A stretch of 64,000 nucleotides of DNA, taken from NCBI GenBank assembly GCA_944472135.2, contig OX235270.1, positions 86,251,168 to 86,315,167 of the forward strand, in the 5' to 3' direction. The DNA is from Trichobilharzia regenti (lineage: Eukaryota; Platyhelminthes; Trematoda; Strigeidida; Schistosomatidae). Under the pieces are notes generated by a model. The model was not told the DNA's origin. It was given only the letters and a program-made list of their open reading frames with translations, and ran no database searches. The position numbers and the translations under genes were made by a program. The stretch's first letter is position 1. Each line of letters opens with the position of its first letter. Positions 1 to 10,989 of the stretch are shown piece after piece.

Positions 1-1124
1 CCTGATGGTAACAAGTCAATCCCTGAGTCTCTGAAGTCAGTTAGGATTAAGTCCACTAGTAGTACATCTATGATGAAATTGAATAGAAATGGGGATAGTG
101 GGCATCCCTGACGAACACCATTAGTCGTCACAACTTCAGATGACAACTCGCCGTATGCCCTCACCTGGCTGACTGCGTGAGTTTGAGTAGAGTGCCTTGA
201 TCAGTGAGATGTATTTTCTCGGTATTCCCTTCACAACCGAACACCGTCAGAGTACCTCTCAGTCAACAGAATGGAATGCCGCTTTCAGGTCAAGAAGTAA
301 TGACGACTGTTGGACGCCGGTAAGTATGCCAGTTTCAGAATCTGTCGAGGGATGAAGACATGATCAATACACCCTCTTCCTGGTATAAAGACTGCATGGT
401 TCTCTCGTGTTTGTGCCTCCCGTGGACCGCTCAGTTTACGCACGATTATTGAGCCTAGAACTTTAGGTACCATATTGGTCAAGCTAATACCCATGTGATT
501 GTCACAGGAAGACTTGTCTCCCTTTTTCTATAGCGGGATAACCAATGACTTACACCAATCCAACGGGACTTCCTCTGATTCTCAGACGCTGCCTAGTACC
601 TCAGTTAACGCAGACAACAAACTTTCTCCGCCATCCTTAAGCACCTTTGGAGTCATTCCATCGGGTCCCGCAACTTTGCCTCGTTTCAGACTAGTGACAG
701 CATTAGCAACTTCAGTTAAGGACGGCTGACCTATATCTATATCCCATTCAGGGAGGTGTTGGATGCTGGGTAAGTTGTGCTTGGCTGTAGGCCAATCACA
801 TTGCCCCTCAAAGAGTTCTTTCCAACGTTCCAGTCGTTTATCCTGAGAGCTAATTGTGGTGCCATTTTTCTCAGAGATTGTTTCACTTATCATTTGCCTT
901 TTACCACCTGTTTCCCTGATAAGCCTAAATAGCTATCTGGTGTTACCTATCGCCGATGCCTTTTCCGTCTCTTTCGCTTTTTTGTCGGCCACCACTTTTC
1001 ACGGTCGTTACGAAGGCTTCTTGTTAATTTGCGTCTGAGTAGCTTTCGCTCGTCATCATAATCGGAGCTCGCTAGAATGTCTTCTTGCGTCGATCAGTTC
1101 GGATGAGGTGGTAGAAATCCAGTG
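1..1124 (-). mobile_element. RTE-clade LINE, 5'-truncated copy (runs off window start)
   Basis: Minus-strand remnants of an RTE-type RT. 582-893 encodes the linker and start of the RT (KVAGPDGMTPKV). 285-494 encodes ISLTNMVPKVLGSII and a GCIDHVF block. Frames are broken between them, so no enzyme is made. The element's 5' end lies at about 1124, five bases below the stop codon of the neighbouring host gene; its 3' part is outside the window. Bases 1 to about 950 match 11954-12905 almost base for base, including the same frame breaks. The match to the nearly intact copy at 7185-10960 is clear but more divergent. Confidence 0.85.
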
Positions 1125-1128
1125 ACTT

Positions 1129-1486
1129 TCATAATCTATTTTCGGCGTAATTCATCTTTATAGCAATACTCTGATCGGAAAAAGAACTGAAATACTGGTG
1201 CAACATTAAAATCATAGGAGTATTACCAAAGAATTTAAAATCACCTTCAAAGGGCTCATCATCATCAAGCTTCTTCCGTCTTCTAGCACTTGAAGAACCA
1301 TTTGAACATGCTGTATGACCAGTCAAGACTTCCTCATCATCGTCATCCATGCCAGCATACGAACGATTGGCAGCCCCTGAGCGCATTTCTCTGGTATTGT
1401 GAGTGGTTTCGTTGGTCCCGACAGAATCAATTGTGAGATCGAGGGTACCACTGGGTTCACTGCTACCATGATCACTGTCTCCATCA
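1129..1486 (-). CDS. Host gene, last recognisable coding exon
   Basis: A strong splice acceptor (T-run then GCAG, 1487-1498) opens the exon at 1486. It starts with one base that completes a codon left two-thirds full by the exon ending at 2232, so the phase fits. It encodes an acidic, low-complexity sequence (DGDSDHGSSEPSG, then MDDDDEEV, a basic ARRRKK block and LDDDEPFEGDFKFF) and stops at 1129-1131. The stop lies only five bases from a truncated RTE insertion. The native C-terminus may therefore have been cut off, or a donor upstream (for example after GAAG near 1240) may skip this tail. Function is not recognised. Confidence 0.6.
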
Positions 1487-2231
1487 CTGCAAAAAAAACC
1501 GAGAAATGTGAAGACTAAAATTCCATTCTTGAAAACCGAGCTAATTTTAGCTGTATTATCTCCCTAAATGCCAGCCTAGGACAAAAATTTCGATTGCATT
1601 ATTACTGCTTACAAGCTTTCGTATCTTTGGGTCTAACAACGAAGCATGTGATATGAATGCTCCTTCCTGTATCTCACATTAAAGATACGGATTAAAAATA
1701 GCAAAACATTAAATCGTGGAAATTATATCAAAGGTATGCAGAATTCCCTCTGACAATCACATAACTTATTCCTAGATAAAAAAAATCAACTTAGAAGATC
1801 TTCATTATATTATAATAATAAGCATAAAACCCCTTAATATCTCTGTTACCGATGAATTATAAAAGAACAACTAACGAACATGGCACTAATTTCTGTTATG
1901 CTGGTAAATAAACATACGTATTAAAGACATTATGCACGAAGAAAAATATTCCAAACATGCAGCAACCAACCGATAAACACCTAAATCTTTGAGCCTTCTC
2001 TTTTTCAAAGATAAATTAATTTAAGTGGTATTAGCTACAACTTATTTGTCGGCAAAACATTTCTTCGTGCTATAGCATCTAGTTTAGTGCAACGAAATCA
2101 CAAAGGTTTACTGCTTAAAGCAACTCCTGCAAGAAAAATCTCCCCTGATTTAACAAATTCACATGCTCTCAATGCATCAAATATCCTAGATTAGTTGCGA
2201 AACGCAATACAAACCTGGCAAACAAACTTAC

Positions 2232-2478
2232 TTCGGATAATCCTTGTCATGCTCAAAAACATAGTCTGGATCCAAATTTCCACCTTGTTTGACCATTCTT
2301 TTCCGCTTTTTGGCACGTTCACCAAGAACCTGGCTATAAGAACCAATGGCATCATCCCAGGTTCGCTCATCAGGGCCTTTAGTTCGTTCAGCCACAGATT
2401 TAGACATACCAGGTCCACTAACTGGATAATTAACAGTCCAAGATTGTAAATCTTCGAGTTCATTTTTCCGACGCTTTC
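2232..2478 (-). CDS. Host gene, internal exon (basic, nuclear-like)
   Basis: Exon of 247 bases. Acceptor TTTAG at 2479-2483, donor GTAAGT at 2226-2231. It starts with two bases that complete the codon begun at the end of the 2707-4146 exon and ends with two bases completed by the 1486 exon; both joins keep the frame open. It encodes a basic sequence: KRRKNELEDLQSW, GPGMSKSVAERTKGPDERTW, VLGERAKKRKRMVKQ, then GNLDPDYVFEHDKDYP. The two lysine/arginine clusters look like nuclear localisation signals. No catalytic family was recognised. Confidence 0.65.
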
Positions 2479-2599
2479 CTAAACCGACGGCATACAGCAG
2501 ATAAGAAATTGGCGTTAAATAAGGTGACGACTGGGATGTTTAAAAAATATGTCAATAATAACCCCTCTCATCAAACAAAAACTGGAACTAATGACTTAA

Positions 2600-2666
2600 T
2601 TGTCTGTCTGTCTGTTTTCGACATAGAACTCTGCACCGATGTGAGGCAGTTCAAGTCGCCACACTC
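2600..2666 (-). mobile_element. RTE 3'-tail fragment
   Basis: About 67 bases inside a host intron match only the last part of the RTE 3' UTR plus its (CAGA)n tail. The same sequence occurs at 10961-11030 and, less closely, at 10890-10952. It is best read as an extremely 5'-truncated insertion, minus orientation. Confidence 0.7.
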
Positions 2667-2706
2667 TATTTACCTGAGAAACAAACTTTAATAACTGATA
2701 ACTTAC

Positions 2707-4146
2707 GTCTTCTTAAAACAGAATTGCTTTTTCGTTTCCACCATGGCTGCGGAGTACTAGTAGTCGTTGGTGTGGAATCCGTACGAACAGATTCACGACT
2801 TTGGATTCGCGAATCATTTTGATTTTGAATACTTGTAACAGTTTGAGTAGGAGCAGAAAGATAACTTGCAATCCCCATGGGAACATGATGAGTACTGGAA
2901 TCTGGAGGCAAACCAGGCATATCAAAATTGGCAGCGAAGGTAGCAGGACAGACATCTGTGACAGGTGTATAGCAAGAATTATTTAATATACCACCCAATA
3001 CGTCGAAAGTGGAGTCAGCAGCAACAACAGTAGATGATTGACTAGAGTCGATCAAGTTCGATTGGACTAAAAACGAAGAAGCATTAGTGGTAGATGGCTG
3101 TGAAGGGAAAGTGATCCGCGGAACAGTAGAGCTATCACAATTAGCTAAAGAATTAATACCAAGTGGAAACTGGTTATAAGAAGAATTTGAGGAAAGCATT
3201 TCATTTTGCAAAAAGTTAGAAGCAAAATCCATCATGTTGCACACAGAACCAAGAGCATTAGGAGCAGATGAACTAGACGGAATAAATAAATCATTAGGGA
3301 CATTGTCTGCAAGATGTTTGAGTGCCATAGTGGGATCGTTATTTCGTAACAATTCATAGAACATATTTGACTTGCAGGTGAATGCACTAGCCTGTGTGGT
3401 TTCCGAAATGCTGTACGTACATGTGAAAGGAGCACAACCACTAGACGTCAGTGCCCTACCATTCCCAGATATTGAAGCAGGAGTACTGGGAAGGCTGGAA
3501 GTAGACTGAGATTGGGGTTGCTGATACAAATTATTCATAGAATTCAAGTTATCAAACAAACCATCACTTGTCATAAGTGACAAGTCCAACTGGGAAGAAT
3601 CTTTGGAGTGGCAATCGTGAATAAACGTTGAAGGGGTAGATTCTGATATTTTGCAACCATCGTCAGCTGCTGGAGTGCTTGTGGGACTATTTGTTGTAGG
3701 AGTGCTATGTGCTTTGACTGTCATATCTACAGATGATGGTGTTGTCTGTTGAACATGCCTCTCTGCTGGTGATTTGGAAATTTCGTGATGTAATCGATGG
3801 TCACGATCTTTTTCTTTATTTCGCTTCTTTTTCTTTTCCTTTTTAACCGGTTCAGCACCACCCACTTGTTCCACCATAAAAACGCACTGGGAACCATCGT
3901 TTGTGGGGCGTTTAAAAATCTTTAAAGAAAGCTTTTTAGTATCATCGTTCACTTTCACAACACCGTACGTTGAAGCAGGAGACAAACAATTGTCATCAAA
4001 TTTATTCGGAGTGGTGCCACCACAAGCCGCTGGAGTAGTAGCATTTGATTCACCTCCACTTGTATCACCATCTTCATAATGTTTATGCTTCTTTTTCTTA
4101 CGCTTTTTTTTCTTTTTATTGGGAGATCCACTTGGTTCCTCAAATG
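2707..4146 (-). CDS. Host gene, large central exon (Ser/Thr/Asn-rich)
   Basis: Open for all 480 codons. Acceptor TTTTTAG at 4147-4153, donor GTAAGT at 2701-2706. The encoded part begins EEPSGSPN followed by a long Lys/Arg run with a KHKH motif, then a second basic block (KKEKKKKRNKEKDRDHR), then about 350 residues rich in Ser, Thr, Asn and Pro with no predicted fold, and ends WWKRKSNSVLRRR. Composition suggests a chromatin or transcription-associated scaffold. That is inference from composition alone; I could not match it to BRD7/BRD9, MED19 or any other family. Splice phase agrees with the exon ending at 5444 on one side and 2478 on the other. The open frame continues into introns on both sides, so splice sites, not the longest ORF, set the limits. 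Confidence 0.7.
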
Positions 4147-5443
4147 CTAAAAATAAAAAAAATATTACTCTAAATCGGAGACTCATTCAGAACGAACTAG
4201 AAGTTATAAGCAGAACGAAGCACAACCGGACAAACATTGGACATGGTAATTACAATGTTCACATTAATCTCTACTGAGAAGCATTTGTAGAAGCTAGAAA
4301 ATTAGTAGAGATTGAAGTAATTGTTATAAAGTACAGTCATGTGAAAAAAAGTATTGCGGTTTCGTCACTAATCATAATCAAACTCCAGTTTCAAAAACTG
4401 CGTAGATACGCAGTGTTTACACTTGTAAGTCACACACCACACTACTGCAAATAAAGACACCTTTGTGAGATTAAGTGAAAAACGCCTTTTAAATATGACC
4501 AAAGCCTACTTCAGTGAGACAACGAACTGTAATACTTCGGAAGGCTGGTTTGGTAGGCAGTAAATGTTTGAACTCGATGCAGAAGCACAAACAAAACACA
4601 CTGCTAACAGGTAAACCTAACCAAATGACTAAGCGATTCAGCATACATAGGAAAAACCAGAAAATAAACCAGTAATGATTGTTTCTTTTGCACTATTGCA
4701 AGTTAGTACCCACAGTGCACGAATTTACAAAAGACTGACTTCTGATCACCTGGAATGTGTAAATGAAGATGAATTACGGGCGACAGAAAGTACTCATTTG
4801 CTTCTTGTATTCCATCCGGAAATTTTCCACTATCTGATCGCCAAAGTTTATGCGATCTTAAATGCACTTGAATGCGACAACACACGTAACCTCTTCACTC
4901 TATTATAAAAAAATTAGCAGAATTGTCAACAAATAATTGGTTTTCAACCGTCTAGTTCCAAATTATGTTTGCGGGAAAATTAGGTCAAATCTGGATCAAC
5001 TAACATATGAATTGGTTGCACCATGTTGTTACACTTTTAAGGTTCACTGTTAGTATGAAGATAAACATTACTGAATTAAATTATAAGTGATGAGATACGA
5101 AGACGAGTCAGTCACTTATTCAACAACCACTTTAAATCTAAGAATTGAGTTGATCACATATCGGTCATATTGTCAGAAAAATTCATTAAGGCCAGTTATT
5201 CAGTGCTCCGTATGTACATACATGAACGAACAAATTTCTAGAGTAATTACCACAAATTTTCCGAACTGAGTTCGGGATGATTTTAGACAGTGCCAATTGG
5301 TACTTTAGATAGGTTCATATTAAGAACATATGCTTAAAATCCACATACTTGTGGGACAGTTATCAATCAGATGAAACAAAATAAAAACGAAAGGGCTACG
5401 ATAGTGTGGATGAAAAATAATTTAAGTGAGACAATGAACTTAC

Positions 5444-5501
5444 AGTTAGGATAAAGATGAGTCTCAGAAGAAAGTGGTTGGTCTAGAGATGAACCCAGGA
5501 A
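5444..5501 (-). CDS. Host gene, small exon
   Basis: 58-base exon encoding FLGSSLDQPLSSETHLYPN plus one base. Donor GTAAGT at 5438-5443; acceptor CCTAG ending at 5502. Joining its last base to the exon at 4146 gives a serine codon and an open frame. The intron upstream is only 38 bases (5502-5539) and holds a TACTAAT branch-point-like motif. Confidence 0.5.
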
Positions 5502-5539
5502 CTAGGCTGTACTTTATATGCATTAGTAACGGTATTAAC

Positions 5540-5680
5540 TTGATGATATGACTCCTGAGAAGATAGTCCATAAAACCCCTTTTTTGTTCGAAAACAGGTA
5601 GTTTTTTTAAAGAGCTAACAAGAGGTTCGGGCAATAGATTTGGATCGATTATATCACTGGCGAATCCTTCCTTAAAATCA
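5540..5680 (-). CDS. Host gene, coding block with unresolved internal junction
   Basis: The block opens at 5680 after an acceptor (GACCAG) and reads IDFKEGFASDIIDPNLLPEP. A second protein-like frame (GFYGLSSQESYHQ) ends at the donor at 5539. The two frames differ, so either another very short intron lies between about 5630 and 5567 or there is an indel near the A6G4 run at 5577-5586. I could not choose between candidate splice sites. Confidence 0.4.
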
Positions 5681-5718
5681 CTGGTCACATTATACAAAAA
5701 GATTCTGAAATGACTTAC

Positions 5719-5937
5719 ATATTATTTGTGCAAACATTCCCAAGGGCTTCACTAAGGTAACCCACAAGTTCAGCATGACTAAAGTGAAGACTGTGAGAAG
5801 GGTCATATAACAAAGTTTCTGCACTGGATCCAGAATGTAAAGGAGTGGGCAAAGGTAATTCAGGTATAATATCCGTTAAACTAACTACAGCACTCAGTGA
5901 CTGAATGGGGATGCGGGAGATATCGCCGTTCATCCCA
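5719..5937 (-). CDS. Host gene, most upstream exon seen
   Basis: 219-base exon. Acceptor GGTTTAG at 5938-5944 behind a T-rich tract; donor GTAAGT at 5713-5718. It encodes GMNGDISRIPIQSLSAVVSL, then TDIIPELPLPTPLHSG, and ends LSEALGNVCTNN. It joins in phase to 5680 across a 38-base intron (5681-5718). It needs two bases from an earlier exon, so the true start of the protein lies upstream and was not found. Confidence 0.55.
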
Positions 5938-7184
5938 CTAAACCCTTTTTGAAAAACAGAAAAACAATGAATTAATTCGAAAATAGCTGTGGTATATGAT
6001 TAACATCAAGTATAAAAAGCAGAGCATTGAATTTTCCTTCTGTATAACTAATAACATTGTGATGCTCACTGTTAATCAGTCTTTTCACCTTTGCCTTACC
6101 TGATTCTATTGAGGACAATCATCTTTAAGAATTTAAATCCGCAAGCGATTTTAACAACTACATAACACAACATATAGCTCCGTCAGTTGAAATCGGATCA
6201 AAAAGCATGAGTACTTCTTTAAATGTTCAGAGATAAAGCGAACAGATAGACACCGAAGAACATGTACAACACCCGCGATTACATGCCTTCACTTAATGAG
6301 TGGAAACAGCAATTAACCTCAGCGATACAACAATAATAGACCGGATGTTGTACGACCTTATGAATACAATTCCCAAGATGACACATGAAAATGTACAGTT
6401 ACTTAGCAAAGTCTTCTAAACGTGCCACTAATCTGAGAAATAATTATTTATTCCATCGGAGGAAGCTCGTTTACGAAAATAGTTTTTATTATATAGAGGA
6501 CCAATCGCAGTGTACGTTTTCGTTGAATATGTGCGCTTGCTTTGCTAAATTAAGTGAAACAGCACGGTCAAGTTGAGATAAAATGTGACCTTAGGTACGA
6601 AAAGCTCCGCAGCTTATTGGAATGTTCTTTAAAAAGGAGATCACAAGATTTCATCCCGCTCTATCTACTGAAGTTTGGACAACCAGACACCAGCCCTCGA
6701 TGAGACAGATAGCCATAGGTTACCCGGACATAGTACTTCAAGCTGAAGTGCGGTAGAAAGCTGGGACATGGTTTGTAAATACACAGACAAGTCTGAACAG
6801 TGTAATAAAGTTTCATTATGAAACGCTTAGAAGAGTAAAATCAAATTCATAAGCAACATGTAATTTACATAAACATCCAGCACTTATAAGTCAAGAGAAG
6901 CAAGATTCGCACCTACAGGTGAGTGATGCCAGTACAATAATTAACGGCAGAATCTAGTATATTTAATGAGCATACCAAACGTGGAATCGATCAAACCAGA
7001 AATATAACAATGTCGTAGCTGGAGGAAATAATGCGTCCATTCTAATCATTCACGCATTAGCTGCAATGCACATGAGTGGATAACTGAAAAACCGGTTGGG
7101 TATTATGCAAAAAAATGCCGAATACAGCAACCTTACTGTCACACATTCCGTGTGCACGCCGTGAACACACACAATTCACACCCC
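5938..7184. other. Non-coding, no recognisable feature
   Basis: AT-rich sequence between the host gene exons and the RTE element. Only short, unsupported open frames; no repeat shared with the rest of the window was seen. It may hold the 5' exons or promoter of the minus-strand gene, but nothing in the sequence identifies them. Confidence 0.4.
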
Positions 7185-10100
7185 GACCGAAAGCTGCTAC
7201 CTTGACGTGGTGGTCGGGCTTGAACACCGCAATGATCTATTCAAGCTATACTGGCTGAGACTTATGTCTCTTGAGGTTCTACCATGCCAGGCAGGTTGTT
7301 TGGATAGCGGTTAAACAAAAAGCAGCTACCCAATCCAACATCATGTCCAATACAAAATTACAAAATTTCATGCCGGATCGGCCGTGGCCCGGATTAACAA
7401 CGACCGCGCTTCCTGCTGCCGTGTCACAGGGCGGGAGTGATAAATCTGCTACTGAGACACACCAAAAAAAAAGAACGAACAAAAACAGGCCGCGTGTGAC
7501 CGGCCTCAAGCAGTTGTCCCCTGGGCTCTGCGGTCACGCAACCAACTTCCACGGTGTGGGCAGCCGGGAAGTAACAATCGCCCTCACAATCCGAAATGCA
7601 CACGAAACCTCTCTATTACTCACTCATCTTTGTCTAAATCTTCATCTCTATCATCTTGCCTTCCTTCCACTGATGCAACTCCTCGACTTGATAGCTCTCC
7701 ACTTCCTCTCCACTCTGCGTCCACTAAAAACGATGGAAGCCAAAAAACCACCACCGACAGCCTCTTAAAGCCGCGCCACCAATTTCATATAGGAGCTCTT
7801 AATGTTAGGACACTTTGCCAAATAGGACAACAAGCATCACTAGCCAAGACCCTGGCATCACGAGCCATTGATGTATGCTGTGTTTCAGAAACACGCATAC
7901 AAGACCCAAGTGTGGTTATTCACCTAACCCCACCTGGCCAACAGGTTGAATCTGCAAAATTCACCTTGAGGGTGTCAGGAGATGCCACAGCTAGTTCACG
8001 AGGATTAGCTGGCGTAGGGATAGCTTTGAGTACTAGGGCAGAAAAGACATTGCTTGACTGGATCCCGGTAGATAGCCGAATGTGTGCTGTCCGCCTGAAC
8101 GGATCAGTAAGAAGGAGGAAGGACTGCACTACTCGCCGATGCCTTTTCGTAATCTCCGCCTACGCCCCCACTGACTGCAGTTCAGATGAAACGAAGGATG
8201 AGTTCTACCAAAAGCTGTCTAGTTTGGTGGAAAGGCTAAACGCTCAGACATAGTCGTTCTAGCTGGTGACTTTAACGCTCAAGTAGGGAAATTGTGTCAA
8301 TCTGAGAAGGATGTCGGTGGCACCTATGGAGCTCCGTGCCAGCGAACCGACAACGGTGACCGTCTCCTACAGTTCTGCTCTGATAATCATTTGTTTCTTG
8401 TAAGCACTAACTTTAAACACAAGGAGAGACACTGTTTGACTTGGAGACCCCCTTCATCAAACCAACGCTGGACACAAATAGACCACATAGCAATAAGCTA
8501 TCGTTGGCGTGGGTCGGTAGGAGATTGTCGCTCCTTCTGGAACACGTGCGTAGATACCGACCATGCACTGGTCCGCGCTCGGGTGTGCTTACGACTGAAC
8601 GGACGTAGGAAACAGCTGGCGGTAAAACCATCACGTCCCCAGCTCGATCAGGAAACTAAATCCGTATTTCAGGAAGAACTAGCTAAACACATATCTGTGT
8701 TCGACAGCTGTGCTCACCCTGAAGAAGCTTGGAAAAATATCCAGGCAGCCATAGATACAGCTGTAAAAGCTGTGAATAAGGTAAACCCAAAGGTGAGTAA
8801 AAACCACTGGATCTCCACCGCCTCATCCGAACTGATAGATGCTAGAAGACTTATTCCGGCGAGCTCCGAATTCAATGAGGAGCGAAAGCTGCACAAGAGG
8901 AAACTTACGAAAAGTCTCCGCAAGGACCGTGAACAGTGGTGGGCGACAAAAGCCAAAGAGATGGAGAAAGCTTTGAGGATAGGCAACACCAGGCAACTCT
9001 TTGGACTCATCAGGGAAACGGGTGGGAGAAGACAAATCATCAGTGAGACAATCTCGGAAAAAAATGGCACTATAATTAGCTCCCAGGATAGACGACTGGA
9101 TCGTTGGAAAGAGCATTATGAGGAGCAGTTTAATTTGCCCACAGCCACGCTCAACCTTCCGAGCATCCAACACCTCCCTGAATGGGATATAAACACAGGT
9201 CCTCCGTCACTAACTGAGGTTACTAAAGCTGTCACCAATCTGAAACTAGGCAAAGCAGCGGGACCTGATGGAATGACTCCAGAGGTATTTAAGTACGGTG
9301 GAGACAGCTTACTGTCCGGATTAACTGAGGTACTAGGCAGCGTCTGGGAATCAGAAGAAGTCCCATCGGGTTGGTGTAAGTCACTGATTATCCCCATATA
9401 CAAGAAGGGAGACAAGTCTTCCTGTGATAATCACAGAGGGATTAGCTTGACTAATATAGTATCTAAAGTCTTAGGCTCAATAATCATGCGTAGACTGAGT
9501 GGTGCTCGGGAAGCACAAACACGAGAGAGCCAGGCAGGCTTTAGACCAGGAAGAGGGTGTATTGATCATATCTTCACCCTCCGACAGATTCTAGAACATA
9601 GGCATTCCTACCGGCGTCCAACAGTCATTATATTTCTTGACCTAAAGGCAGCATTCGACTCTGTCGATCGGGAAGTTCTCTGGAGATGCTTGGCTGTAAA
9701 GGGAATTCCGAGAAAATATATTGCACTGATTAAGGCACTCTACTCGTACTCATACAGCCAGGTGAGGGCTTACGGCGAGCTGTCATCTGAACTGATGACG
9801 ACCAGTGGTGTCCGTCAAGGATGCCCATTATCTCCTTTTCTATTCAACTTCATCATAGATGTGTTAATGGACTTAACCCTAGGTGACTTCAGCGACTCAG
9901 GGATTGACTTGCTACCGGGGAATAATCTCGTTGACTTGGAATATGCAGACGATATAGTCCTTCTAGGCGAAGACGCTGACGAAATGCAGAGTCTTCTAAA
10001 CACCTTGAGCCGCAATCTACGAATGTTTGGCATGCGATTCGCTCCCGCCAAATGCAAGATGATGTTACAGGACTGGACTACATCGACGCCTAGTTTAAAA

Positions 10101-10960
10101 ATAGGAAGTGAAGTGGTAGAGCACGTTGACCGCTTCACTTATTTGGGAAGTACCATCAGCCCCAACGGGCTGATCTCTGACGAAATCTCAGCACGAATAC
10201 AAGGGGCTCGTTTCGCATTTGTTAGTTTACGCCGACTCTGGCGTAGACGAGATGTTCGACTATCGACCAAAGGGCGGGTGTACTGCTCATCAGTCCGCTC
10301 CGTCCTCCTTTATGGTTGTGAGACCTGGCCACTGAGAGTGGAAGACATGAAAAGACTAGCTGTCTTTGATCATAGGTGCCTGCGTTCTATTTCCCGTGTA
10401 AAGTGGCATAATAAGGTGAGCAACATGGAGGTTAGGCGTAGAGTTCTAGGTAAACAGGGGAAATCAATCGACGAAGTCGTGAAGCTACAAAGACTGAGAT
10501 GGTTAGGACATGTGTTACGTATGCCAAGCCATCGCCTCCCTCGACGAGCTATGTTAGCGGATATAGGGTCAGGCTGGAAAAAAGCTAGCGGCGGTCAAAC
10601 AAAAACTTGGCATCAGTCAATGAAATCCACAACAGTTGGTCTAAGCCACGTAGGAAGGTGTAGACTTCCAGGCTGGGGTCCTCGGGACGGTAAAAATCTA
10701 TGGTTGGAAACAATTGGTGACATGGCTCAAAATCGTTCTCAGTGGCGCAGATGCATCCACTCCCTGTGACTTATGATCTTCAATGAAACTGTTTTGTATT
10801 TCTTTATTACTCCTTTGTCTCACACCTCTGCTCACTGTTTCTATTATGCTTTTCTTGTACTTTCTTCTCTTGCTTCGCGTGCTACACGGAATGTGGCGAC
10901 TTGAACTTCCGCACATTTGTGCAAAGTTCTATGTCGAAAACAGACAGACAGACCCGTTTA
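7185..10960 (+). mobile_element. RTE-clade non-LTR retrotransposon, nearly full length
   Basis: A 5' UTR-like stretch with a GACGTGGTGGTCGGGCTT motif (7212-7229) leads into endonuclease and RT coding sequence, a roughly 190-base 3' UTR and a (CAGA)n tail at about 10940-10952. Mobilisation would be by target-primed reverse transcription. The 3' end meets another RTE copy in opposite orientation. Elements of this protein type are abundant in schistosomes. Confidence 0.88.
7630..10769 (+). CDS. RTE endonuclease-reverse transcriptase (one frame break)
   Basis: Two open blocks, 7630-8253 and 8292-10769, form one protein of about 1,040 residues, near the usual RTE size. Block 1 is the APE-type endonuclease start (GALNVRTLCQIGQQA, CCVSETRIQD). 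Immediately before block 2 the frame gives VVLAGDFNAQVG; then come IDHIAISYRWRG and TDHALVRARV. The RT follows: AAGPDGMTPEVFKYG, GISLTNIVSKVLGSII, AGFRPGRGCIDHIF, FLDLKAAFDSVDR, SGVRQGCPLSPFLFN and the catalytic LEYADDIVLLGE. The RTE-type C-terminus has LQRLRWLGHVLRMP. A single-base indel near 8237-8253 breaks the frame inside the endonuclease. All visible catalytic boxes are otherwise intact, so this copy is young. An overlapping frame (7271-7768) covers the 5' end but shows no domain. Confidence 0.85.
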
Positions 10961-10989
10961 TCTGTCTGTCTGTTTTCGACATAGAACTT
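10924..10989. repeat. Near-perfect inverted repeat at RTE tail-to-tail junction
   Basis: Two 29-base arms (10924-10952 and 10961-10989) surround an 8-base centre, CCCGTTTA. Each arm is the end of an RTE 3' UTR with its (CAGA)n tail. The palindrome thus results from two elements meeting 3' to 3'. Confidence 0.9.

Noticed and set aside
2340..2380. CTGATGAG on the minus strand as a hammerhead ribozyme core
   Set aside because: No second core block (GAAA) or flanking stems at the right spacing; the bases are coding in the host exon.
2707..4146. Assignment of the host gene to BRD7/BRD9 or Mediator because of lysine-rich KHKH stretches
   Set aside because: No bromodomain or other diagnostic domain follows; composition alone is not enough.
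4675..4908. 77-codon plus-strand frame in the host gene intron
   Set aside because: No recognisable protein, no splice or start context, antisense to the host gene.
7271..7768. 165-codon frame at the RTE 5' end as a separate ORF1
   Set aside because: It overlaps the endonuclease in another frame and shows no RNA-binding or other motif; not enough to call it a gene.
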